The notes beneath the pieces are model-generated. The model had not been told where the DNA came from and ran no database searches. It worked only from the letters and a program-made list of their open reading frames with translations. Below, piece by piece: positions 56,053 to 64,000 of a stretch of DNA of 64,000 nt. The position numbers were made by a program, and so were the translations under genes. This stretch comes from Pegoplata infirma. Taxonomy: Eukaryota; Arthropoda; Insecta; Diptera; Anthomyiidae. Every line of letters begins with the position of its first letter. The first letter of the stretch is position 1. The stretch is from positions 53,778,313 through 53,842,312 of the forward strand of contig OY992537.1 of assembly GCA_963921195.1 (NCBI GenBank), read 5' to 3'.

Positions 56053-56875
56053 TACCCTATTCACACTTGCAGTTTATTTTTAGCATTTTCTGTCAATATA
56101 CTGTAATAGCATAAAGAAAGTGCTAAAAATATTGCTGCTAAAAACGATTTAAAACTGTACGTGTGAATAGGGTATTATACCCTATTCTCACTTACAGTTT
56201 TAAACCGTTTTTAACAATTATTTTTAGCATTTTCTGTCAATATACTGTAATAGCATAAAGAGAGTGCACAAAATATTGCTGCTAAAAACGATTTAAAACT
56301 GTACGTGTGAATAGGGTATAAGGATTATACCCTATTCTCAAGTACAGCTAAAAACCGTTTTTGACAACAATATTTTTAGCACTTTATTGTATTATATGGA
56401 GTTCACACTAGCGACTTTATACCCTATTCACACGTACAGTTTTAAATCGTTTTTAGCAGCAATATTTTTAGCACTTTATTCTATTACAGTATATTGACAG
56501 AAAATGCTAAAAATAATTGCTAAAAACGATTTAAAACTGTACGTGTGAATAGGGTATTAAACAAGTTGTTTAACAAAACACCAGTAACAGAATAAAAACG
56601 TAATGGATACAGAACAAAGACTTTTTTAAACATCTCACTCTTAAACACTTCAAAACAGCAAGTGTGAACGCCGTATTACAGTATTGAAATAAGTTTTTTA
56701 GCAAAAACAAGAAAAAATATCCAGATTTATACCCTATTCACACGTACAGTTTTGAATCGTTTTTAGCAGCAATATTTTTAGCATTTTCTTTATTCTATTA
56801 CAGTATATTGACATATAATGCTAAAAATAATTGCTAAAAACGGTTTAAAACTGTAAAACTGTAAATAGGGTATTA
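56053..56875. mobile_element. Cluster of TACCCTATTCACAC hairpin MITEs
   Basis: Full ~125-145-bp copies lie at 56053-56174, 56179-56318, 56421-56555 and 56731-56873, with a half copy at 56327-56395. Each has ends TACCCTATTCACACGTACAG and the inverse, and arms with AAATCGTTTTTAGCA and TTGACAGAAAATGCTA. The copy at 56421 sits in a different small TIR element, with TTA on both sides as target duplication. Confidence 0.9.
56394..56672. mobile_element. Small TIR repeat (GGAGTTCACA...GTGTGAAC), copy 2, split by a MITE
   Basis: The left piece TATGGAGTTCACACTAGCGA and the right piece AACAAGTTGTTTAACAAAAC to AGCAAGTGTGAACGCCG match the element at 18370-18500. The MITE at 56421-56555 lies between the pieces. 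Confidence 0.75.
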
Positions 56876-57000
56876 GCGGGGAAAATAAAAAAACGTTAGA
56901 TATTACTGAAAACCTCTAAATTGGTAGCAATGAAGCCAGTGTCAAACTTTTTGTTTACAATTACAACAATTTACAACGCGTTTTGTTTTCTACAAAAACT

Positions 57001-57718
57001 ATGAGTGAATTAATAAAGATTTTTAAAAAATTAAATGAATATCTTGTTGTAAATTTAGTATGGGAAGAAATAGAGGAGATATTTGAAAATGTACAACAAA
57101 GTAAATCTACTCTTAATAATAGCAATGAAGCCCAAACAAATGAAGCCATGCAAAAATTTATTTGTATGCCACTTGTCCAGCGTGCTATTATGGATGAACA
57201 AGTTATATCCACTTTAATGGAACTCTGTGCTACCTTGCGGAATCTAAGAAGTGAATCAGTGGGAAGTTATGATAACACATTCGATTGTTGGGATCAAGTT
57301 GTAAAGGTGGCACCAAGAGATGGTTACTTGGCTTTTATTTACACTTTGGCGGGCTTAATACAAATCGATGGAAACTCAAAGATTTATATAAAGTTATCAA
57401 TGTTGGCTGCAAATACATATTTTCTAACATTGACCATACCAGGAGCCAAGGGTTTTCATATATTTGAAGAGGAAATTATAACTCATTGTCTGCAGGTATT
57501 TGGTTTAATAGAACGTATACAACATCCTGATGTTTTATCAAGGATGTCTCGTCAAGAACCTATACAAATATGGATACAATTTGCCACATTGTGTGATGAT
57601 TTAAAGTTGGTTCTACGTTATGTTCATTTCAATGATCATAAAACAGCGAGAGATGCAGTTTTAAAGAAATTAATTGATATACAGTACTTAAATCACGAAC
57701 GAGGATATGCTAATATGT
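57001..57718 (+). CDS. Cap-D3: Condensin II subunit Cap-D3, exon 1 (residues 1-239)
   Basis: ATG at 57001 (MSELIKIFKKLNE); the frame upstream has no other ATG. The block YLAFIYTLAGLIQIDGN, then KLSMLAANTYFLTLTIPGAKG and HCLQVFGL, matches the N-terminal HEAT region of NCAPD3 proteins (compare human [20 protein letters not shown]). It ends ...HERGYANM with one base over, at T|GTAAGT (57718/57719), phase 1. Cap-D3 is a HEAT-repeat subunit of condensin II, which compacts mitotic and meiotic chromosomes in the nucleus. The start codon lies 128 bp from a cluster of MITEs. Confidence 0.92.
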
Positions 57719-58379
57719 GTAAGTATTCACCTTTTTTTACATTGAAAATTTTAAATAATTATTGAGCAAATATTTGGCATAAGATCAGAATACTGAAATG
57801 ACTCCGACCATATATATTAAGACTTTGTGTATCGACCAAGCGTTCTTTCCTGAGTCGCGTGAACTTCTTTGAAGCCCCGCCCTCTTTCGAGTAGGTGAAG
57901 CTTCAAAGTTCAAAATTTTTTCTTAAATATCCTAAAAAGTACTTATCCGATTTGGATGAAATTGATATCATTCGAAATCTTGGAGAAATTCCTTTTAAGC
58001 TGAATTCACAATGACAGAGTACTCTCTGCCAGAGAGTGGATTTTGTTCCTTTCTCTTTCGCACTTACACATTTTTTGTATGGTGTCGTCTCTATTTTTAG
58101 AGATGGTACTCTGTAGTACAGAGTACTCCGACATTGTGTATGGGCCTTTAAACATTCCTTTACATGAACAATTTTCATTAACCCGATAAGGGCCAAAACG
58201 CGACTTAATTTTTTTTTTTTAATTTCTCTATCTTACAAATGTTACGTATATAAGGTCATAAAAAGTACACATAGGTGTGTAGCCAAGTTCCTAAGATTTC
58301 ATGTGGACTTTTATTCGACTCTCTAACTCTTCTAACACCAGAGATATAAAGGGTAAACGTTTTGGTGCTATTTTTTGGG

Positions 58380-58570
58380 CTGAACCTGTGGAGCAGAAAA
58401 GGTTTCTTTAGCGAAGCCGCTAAAGGAATCTATTGAGTTTGTAATCCCTGAGCCGGGTCGAAGGCCGCTACGCATAAAAGCTTTATTTAGCGAAGCCGTT
58501 TGGGCTAAACCTATAGATTTTATACACAGAAAAGCTTTATTTAGCGAAGCCTTGAAGACAATAGGATTAA
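58380..58570. repeat. GCGAAGCC degenerate repeat, left of Coq6
   Basis: Units of about 70-95 bp: AAAGCTTTATTTAGCGAAGC, CGTTTGGGCTAAACCTATAG, GAGTTTGTAATCCCTGAGC and GGCCGCTACGCA. The same unit recurs at 60960-61300, and a fragment lies at 11795-11840 (TTTATTTAGCGAAGCCGCTA). Confidence 0.8.
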
Positions 58571-58876
58571 AACTTATTTTCAAATGCCCAGACACAAACG
58601 AATGTTTTTGTACATTGTACGGTTTGTGTATGGATTTTTTCGGTGTACAAAAATAGGCATAGGTCTATTTAATGAAAATCGACAATGGACTAAACTTTAA
58701 ATATTTTACAATATTTTTCAAAATTCATTTTTGTATTTAAATTTGTAATTCTCAATTAAAGTATTGTTCGATTTCGATTATCATTATAAACCTGTTAATT
58801 TAAATTCGATTTTAATTTAATTTTATTATTTAAAAACAATTACAAAAAAAAAACTCAAACCCTTTTATCCTTCTCT

Positions 58877-58882
58877 TTATTT
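58877..58882 (-). terminator. Coq6 polyadenylation signal
   Basis: AATAAA on the minus strand, 29 bases past the Coq6 stop codon. Confidence 0.6.
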
Positions 58883-58910
58883 TGAATGTAGGCCATCATT
58901 TTGAGGTTTT

Positions 58911-60323
58911 TTAACCCATAGCTCTTTTCATAAAAATATTTTTAATTTGTGGTATATTATTAGTTAATTGTAAGCCCAAACTACGTAGTAAAACAACCGG
59001 TGATAGGGTTGTCGAGTACAGTGTGTGTAAACCATGAACACCCACTAGTATGGGAACATTTTTTGTTAAACTTTTCTGTTCATATTTTCTTAAATACTGT
59101 TTATCACCCAATTTTGCTCCAGCATAAGCAGCTTCTGCTAATATTTCAATTAAATAACAGACATCACTGAAACCCAAATTAACACCTTGACCAGCTAAAG
59201 GATGAATGCGATGTGCAGCATCACCAATCAAGGCAGCTCCAGAGCATATGTAGGACGATGCATGTAAAAATCCCAAGGGAAAAGTAGCTCTTGAATTTTC
59301 TAAAACTCCACTTACGCGTGGGGGATATTGTCTCATTGATGTTGAATTACGACCCATTATTGAGTTCAAAGCATTGATTGCCTTAACGGTTATATCACTT
59401 TTAGGAAACTCCTTACAAAATGCCTCATTTAATGCATCTATGAACTGCTCTGGTGGCATATTTAAAAGTTCTTTAGCATGTGGTATTGTTGTACTCCATA
59501 CCAATGAACTTAATTTATCTGACAAAGGTAGTAAAGCCACTGGTCCGGTTGGTATAAAACGTTGCCAAGCAACTGAATTATCAGCAGCTTCATTTAATTC
59601 TAATGTAGCCACTAAACCCATGCGATCATAATTCATAGAATATACATCAACGCCCATTTGTTTGCGTACCAATGAATTAGCTCCATCAGCTCCAATCAAT
59701 AATTCACAAGTAAATGTTTCTCCTCCTTGTAAAGTAACTTCCGAAACTCCTTTGCCAGTATCATTGGGTAGTTTAACCTCTGAAATTCTTGCTAAATTGC
59801 GTACTAATACATTGGGTGCACTGTCTTTTAATTTACCGTATACAGCATCCAACATTAAATCGTTTTCAACAATACAGGCTACATCTTCTGCAAAATGGTC
59901 ATGTTGAAATTGTATTAATGCATCACTATTTGCATCCCACACTTGCATTTGTTTTATTGGTTTAACACGGGCTTTAACCATGCGTTCCCAAGCACCAATG
60001 GACTCGAATAAGGCTATTGTGTTTTTATTAATAGCAGAGACACGATTACCATAAGGCTGTTGAACATTAAAACCCTTAAAAGCTGGAGCCCCTTCCAGCA
60101 ATAAAACTTTTTTATCTGCTAAAGTTTTATTTGTTGCTAAAGCTGCTGCCAATGTTGTACCTACTAAGCCCCCTCCACCAATTATAATATCATAATGTTC
60201 CGATTTGTTTATAGTGGATGCACACCAAGCTGCCTGTGAGCCACTGAAGGCTCGTGTGGCCAATAGTTTTAACACCGGTTGTATATGTTTTCCTTTACCA
60301 TAGTTATATAATAACACCTGCAT
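58911..60323 (-). CDS. Coq6: Ubiquinone biosynthesis monooxygenase COQ6, mitochondrial
   Basis: The intact 470-residue frame starts at ATG 60323 and has no introns. Residues 1-40 are rich in Lys/Arg, Leu and Ala (LLATRAFSGSQ), as in a mitochondrial presequence. The FAD fold shows DIIIGGGGLVG (45-55), the second dinucleotide signature GADGANSLVR (211-220) and the ribityl-binding GDAAHRIHPLAGQGVNLG (367-384), all intact, and the order is that of the UbiH/COQ6 flavin hydroxylases. COQ6 adds the C5 hydroxyl of the coenzyme Q ring in the inner-membrane CoQ complex. It lies wholly inside intron 1 of Cap-D3 and is read the other way; transcription of the two may interfere. Confidence 0.95.
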   Translation of the reverse strand: MQVLLYNYGKGKHIQPVLKLLATRAFSGSQAAWCASTINKSEHYDIIIGGGGLVGTTLAAALATNKTLADKKVLLLEGAPAFKGFNVQQPYGNRVSAINKNTIALFESIGAWERMVKARVKPIKQMQVWDANSDALIQFQHDHFAEDVACIVENDLMLDAVYGKLKDSAPNVLVRNLARISEVKLPNDTGKGVSEVTLQGGETFTCELLIGADGANSLVRKQMGVDVYSMNYDRMGLVATLELNEAADNSVAWQRFIPTGPVALLPLSDKLSSLVWSTTIPHAKELLNMPPEQFIDALNEAFCKEFPKSDITVKAINALNSIMGRNSTSMRQYPPRVSGVLENSRATFPLGFLHASSYICSGAALIGDAAHRIHPLAGQGVNLGFSDVCYLIEILAEAAYAGAKLGDKQYLRKYEQKSLTKNVPILVGVHGLHTLYSTTLSPVVLLRSLGLQLTNNIPQIKNIFMKRAMG

Positions 60324-60959
60324 TGTTGTTGCGTATTGTTAATAACAATATTTTTTAAGTTTTTATTTCGTTTAACTGCTATTTTTGTTTAAATATTAAA
60401 AAATTGTAATGTTTTTGTCATTCGTGTTGTGAAATAAGTGAAATTATTTTTTAATGCATTTTCAAAAACAGCTGTTACATTGTTTAGTGCTGCCAGATGA
60501 AATTTTTTGTTATAAAACCGTTAAATCTAAAAAAAGTACACCATTGCAATAAAATACATAACAAATTATTTAGAATAAAAAAAAACGTTAATTAAATATT
60601 TAAACTAGATTTATTTGCTAACGTGAAAAAATTGGGCTTAATTCTAGATTACTGTCATTACTCCAAAATTCTAAAAATTATCAACATTGATACCTCCATC
60701 ATGGAGATTGTAACGAAACAAAAATCGAGGATTGGCGAGAAATATTTCGCAAGTTTTAGCGCTTTAAAGTTTAAAAATAAATTGCTTATTTCGAGCCAAA
60801 TTAAGTTTTAAAAAAAAAGTAATTGTGAGCTGGGACCGTTCGAAAAAAAAAACCAAATACAAGCTTTCATTTGGAACCAGTCTCTTCTAGAAACGAATTT
60901 ATAAAAGCCTGAGTTAAGCACCCACAACCGTACCATTGACCCATCCTTAAGGCTCAACG
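60324..60959. other. Coq6 upstream region
   Basis: AT-rich, with no TATA/Inr pair I can support; part of Cap-D3 intron 1. The short frames here lack domains. Confidence 0.4.
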
Positions 60960-61300
60960 TTAAACCGCTATTCAGAAAACCCTTATTCGGCGAAGCCATT
61001 TGACCATATATGGAGTTTGTAATTCCTAAGTCCGTTTAAAGGCCTCTACGCAGAATAGCATAATTTAGCGAAGCCATTTGGGCAGAATCTATAGAGTTTG
61101 TAATCCTAAAGGCCAGCAGAATGGCTTCATTTAGTGCCATTTGGGCTGAATCTATAGAGTGTGTAATTCCTAAATTCGGCCGATACGTAGAAAATCCTTT
61201 TTTAACAAAGCCATTTAATATGAATCTAAAAAGTTTGTTATCCCAAAGTCCGCAACCCAAAAATGCCTTTTTTAGCGATGCAATTTAAGCTGACTCTATG
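60960..61300. repeat. GCGAAGCC degenerate repeat, right of Coq6
   Basis: Four or so units: TTATTCGGCGAAGCCATTTG, ATAATTTAGCGAAGCCATTT, GGCTTCATTTAGTGCCATTT, TTTTTAACAAAGCCATTTAA. Each is followed by GAATCTATAGAGTTTGTAAT and CCTAAGTCCG-like words. Confidence 0.8.
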
Positions 61301-61509
61301 GAAAATAAACCCAAAATAAATAAAAAAGTCCGGTTTAGCTTTAAACCTTAATAACTTCGTTGCTAAAAGAGCTACTAAGTCGAAAATGGTTCTAAATTTA
61401 AGCTTGCTTCCTTGTTTTTTTTTCTTCCAACGGTCCCGCCACACATTTATACTATTTCCAGCAGTACCAAATTTATCATATTTTCATATAAAAAAAATAT
61501 ATTTTTTAG

Positions 61510-62426
61510 ATGCTGCTAATTTGCATTCAAAGTGTTTTGAAATTTATGAAGAAATGATTAATGCCCACAACGGCGATCCCGAACAGACCCTTATGAAACT
61601 TATGAATATGACAGTATTTCTTCATACTTATCCAGCCAAACCAAAAGCCAATAATCAAACAAATATTAATAGCGATTGTGAACATATATCTGATTGGTTT
61701 ATAAAATCAATAGCAAAATATCCACGTTTATTAGTTAAAGTATTAAGTTTTTATGTCGAATGTATTGTAACAAATCCCGTCAAGACATGGAAAACGGAAC
61801 AGACACAAAAGGCTTTAGATTATGCTGCCAAATATGATGCAGCTCTTTTTACCAAATGCAATGAATCAAGTGTGGAATTTCTTTGTGAGGCTGTCTACGC
61901 CGATGAAGTTATGATAAGATCTAGAGCGATTGATTTAATTTCGAAAATTTTACAAATGGAATCCCAAGTTGATTGGCAAATGTTCAGACATGAAGTATCA
62001 GATATACCACGTGAAATACATTTGATTAAAGAACTAATCGATAGTCTGCAAGATCAAAATAATAACATAAAGTTGAAGTCTGTACAAGCGCTACATATGG
62101 CCTTAACAAAAGGTTCACCAAATACTAAAAAAATTTTAACAGAATGTTTAAAATTTACAGAGTTTTGTGATACAAACGTGCAATTACCCGATGAACCGAG
62201 AGTGAAGAAAAATGAAATACGGTTTGAAAAGCCAAATTCACAAAAAGCTCACTATACTTTTCAGGGACACGGAATTGTAGATTTATCATTCTTAAATCTA
62301 CCGTCCTATATTTTTACACATCTTTTTCAAAGTCCTTTATCGTATATACGAAGAGCTGGAATAATGTTTATGGAACAATTGGTTAAATTAAATCCTTTAA
62401 TAATATTTAATACAAATTTTGTTGCG
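61510..62426 (+). CDS. Cap-D3: Cap-D3, exon 2 (residues 240-545)
   Basis: 917 bp; starts phase 1 after TTTTTTAG and ends GTT GCG|GTAAGA in phase 0. It encodes HEAT-like helices (DEVMIRSRAIDLISKILQ, NNIKLKSVQALHMALTKGS, PLSYIRRAGIMFMEQLVKLNP) as expected for this part of condensin D3. The open frame runs left past the exon to 61386, but that part is low complexity and out of the family match. Confidence 0.92.
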
Positions 62427-62488
62427 GTAAGACTTTAATTTTTTTACAGGAATTAAAATTCAATCACTAAATTTATAATTATTTTAAG

Positions 62489-62665
62489 GAAACTACTCGT
62501 TTAGTCGATGAACCAACCGCCTTAGTACGCAAACAAACAATACTGTCCGTAGACTCAATTTTAGAATCATATCCCAATTGTTATCCCGTTATATGGGTTT
62601 GGTGTAAAGTTATAACACCAATGTTACATGATGGGGATCCTAAAAATATTGAAGTTGCCATGGAG
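62489..62665 (+). CDS. Cap-D3: Cap-D3, exon 3 (residues 546-604)
   Basis: Preceded by a 62-bp intron (acceptor ATTATTTTAAG). It encodes ETTRLVDEPTALVRKQ, SVDSILESYPNCYPV and WVWCKVITPMLHDGD, aligning with the conserved CRDPAVSVRKQALQSL / WLRGVVPVVMDCE region of NCAPD3. It ends GCC ATG GAG|GTAAGT, phase 0. It is too short to stand out as an ORF by itself. Confidence 0.92.
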
Positions 62666-62780
62666 GTAAGTTTAACATAGTTTTAATTGTTCAGTGTATT
62701 ATAATTCGTATCTCTTCACTTTTAGATAAGTTTGCCATTTCCTATAATAGCTTTAAAAAATTACTTTATTAAAGACCATT

Positions 62781-63359
62781 ACACTGTCCGACCGCCAATA
62801 TTGAACATAAACCAGATGATATACGTCTGAATGTAGAGATCAAACAGTTTTTAGTTTCGTGATCCCGTTTATTTCTAAAAGGACTACATTTTGTAAAATA
62901 TTTTTTAAATATTTTTGATTTTCTTATAATGTCACTATTGATGGCCAATGAAGTAGGAGGATCTTCACTAATTTTTTCATTTTTTATTTTGCCATCTTAG
63001 AAAAAAGGATGTGAATAATGTCCTTTAAAAACTTTATCAAAATATTTTGTTAAAAATTGTATATGATATTAAGGAAAAAAGTTTTAAAAGGACATGACTC
63101 CTCCATTGTTCTGATATGTCAAAAAATTAAAATGAGAAAATTAGCGGAAATCCTCCTCTTTCATTTGTCATCAATAGTGTTATTATAAGATAAGTAAAAA
63201 TATTTAAAAAATATTTTACAATATGTAGTTCTTTTAAACTTTGAAGTCCTTTTTAAAGGAAAAACTGTAAAACACTTTTACAACATTAAGTCTCTAGTTT
63301 AAAACGTATAATATCCATCCAGTTCGTGTTTAACGACTTTTTCTTCTTTTTGTCGGTGT
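62781..63359. mobile_element. Foldback-type element, copy 2, in Cap-D3 intron 3
   Basis: ACACTGTCCGACCGCC at the left and CGGTGT at 63359 frame mirrored halves. TGTCACTATTGATGG and GGAGGATCTTCACTAATTTT on the left face TCATCAATAGTGTTATTATA and TTAGCGGAAATCCTCCTC on the right. The right terminus (GTTCGTGTTTAACGACTTTT) matches the element at 40928 in heix intron 2. Confidence 0.78.
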
Positions 63360-63410
63360 TATATTAAAATACTGGTTAATGCTAAATTTATATGTTTTTC
63401 TTATTTCCAG

Positions 63411-63571
63411 TGTTTCCGCTCTAGAGTTTTGCTGAATATGAAAGGTATTGAACAAACAAATAAAGCTGAACATTTTATGCCTTGGGTCATTATAAGGACT
63501 CTACTCTCGACTCAGTCACGTTTTTATTTACAAAATTGTTTTCATTTAGCTTTACAACAACGTATGATCAG
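63411..63571 (+). CDS. Cap-D3: Cap-D3, exon 4 (partial gene, continues beyond the window)
   Basis: Acceptor TTTCTTATTTCCAG; encodes CFRSRVLLNMKGIEQTNKAE and HFMPWVIIRTLLSTQSR, ending AG|GTAAGT in phase 2. Exons 1-4 give 657 residues, about half of a fly Cap-D3. No further exon is visible before 64000. Confidence 0.88.
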
Positions 63572-64000
63572 GTAAGTTTAAATTCATTTAAATATTTATT
63601 TATACACTCCATCAAAAATGGGGCTATATTAATTTCGACATTCCGTGTTAAATGCGCTAAAATATTGGTCTAAGAAATCGAAAGAAACATAATATACGAA
63701 AAATACTTAGAACAATTTCCACAAAAACTCGCTGGTTCTAAAATCAAAATCTTCGCATTATTAAGTATCACCTGACGATATAAATTTGAATTTTTGAAAC
63801 ATCCCTGCAGGAAAAAGGTTATTTGTCGATCCGAAACCATTTTTCCCGTGATTAGTGAAAATAAGACACAATAAGACATATCAGAAATTTTTCTGAGTCC
63901 CTTTTTTTTTTTTGGTCCGCCCCCTTTTGTGGGCGCTGATATTAGAGCATGTTTTAAATATTGATACATTTGTATAACTTCAGTGCAAAAACTATAATAA
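63572..64000 (+). other. Cap-D3 intron 4 (incomplete)
   Basis: It starts GTAAGT. Contains a scrap of a dispersed fly repeat (ATTTCGACATTCCGTGTTAA, AAATATTGGTCTAAGAAATC) and no exon-like frame. Confidence 0.65.

Larger units (their letters stand above)
57719..61509 (+). other. Cap-D3 intron 1 (3791 bp) holding Coq6 on the other strand
   Basis: Donor T|GTAAGT at 57719, acceptor TATATTTTTTAG at 61509; joining gives the Tyr codon T+AT and the frame YAANLHSKCFEIYEEM. Besides Coq6 it holds a small TIR element (57998-58150, AATTCACAATGACAGAGTAC / GTACTCCGACATTGTGTATG) and the GCGAAGCC repeat on both sides of Coq6. Confidence 0.88.

Noticed and set aside
61386..61509. 5' extension of the Cap-D3 exon 2 reading frame
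   Set aside because: Low-complexity F/L-rich translation, no match to the family, and a good acceptor at 61509 joins exon 1 in frame.

Overview
The window is nuclear DNA of an insect, most likely a higher fly (Brachycera, perhaps a calyptrate such as a blowfly or muscid). The evidence is four genes with fly-type orthologues (Cyp303a1, heix/UBIAD1, Coq6, Cap-D3), introns with GTAAGT/AG boundaries, and AT-rich DNA packed with dipteran-style transposons. Family names rest on recognising the translated sequence; no search was run.

Layout. 0-7.1 kb: a 35-bp palindromic satellite (two blocks, about 66 monomers) with LINE fragments inside and beside it; one LINE is split by a TIR element that itself carries a hAT-type element. 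7.2-9.1 kb: intact single-exon Cyp303a1 with a candidate TATA/Inr promoter. 9.2-37.7 kb: no host gene seen, but layers of repeats: foldback elements, minisatellites, at least seven hAT-type elements with exact or near-exact 8-bp target duplications, a broken jockey-like LINE (21.3-24.25 kb), and a four-deep nest (31.95-36.28 kb) with a nearly intact Tc1-like DD37E element at its core. 37.7-44.4 kb: heix on the minus strand, with a probable 5' UTR exon and a 4-kb repeat-filled intron. 45-48.9 kb: more TIR elements. 49.1-51.6 kb: a two-exon C2H2 zinc-finger gene. 52-57 kb: a diverged tandem array invaded by other elements, then a cluster of ~140-bp hairpin MITEs ending ~125 bp before the Cap-D3 start codon. 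57.0-64.0 kb: the first four coding exons of Cap-D3 (the gene runs off the window), with intronless Coq6 nested antisense in intron 1.

The host genes do not form a pathway cluster. Heix and Coq6 both act on isoprenoid quinones, but at 16 kb apart and in separate transcription units this may be chance. Cyp303a1 is a developmental P450, Cap-D3 a condensin II subunit, and the zinc-finger protein a probable DNA-binding regulator. Splice sites were inferred by eye from frame continuity and GT/AG signals; for the zinc-finger gene and Cap-D3 the joins rebuild family motifs across the junction.
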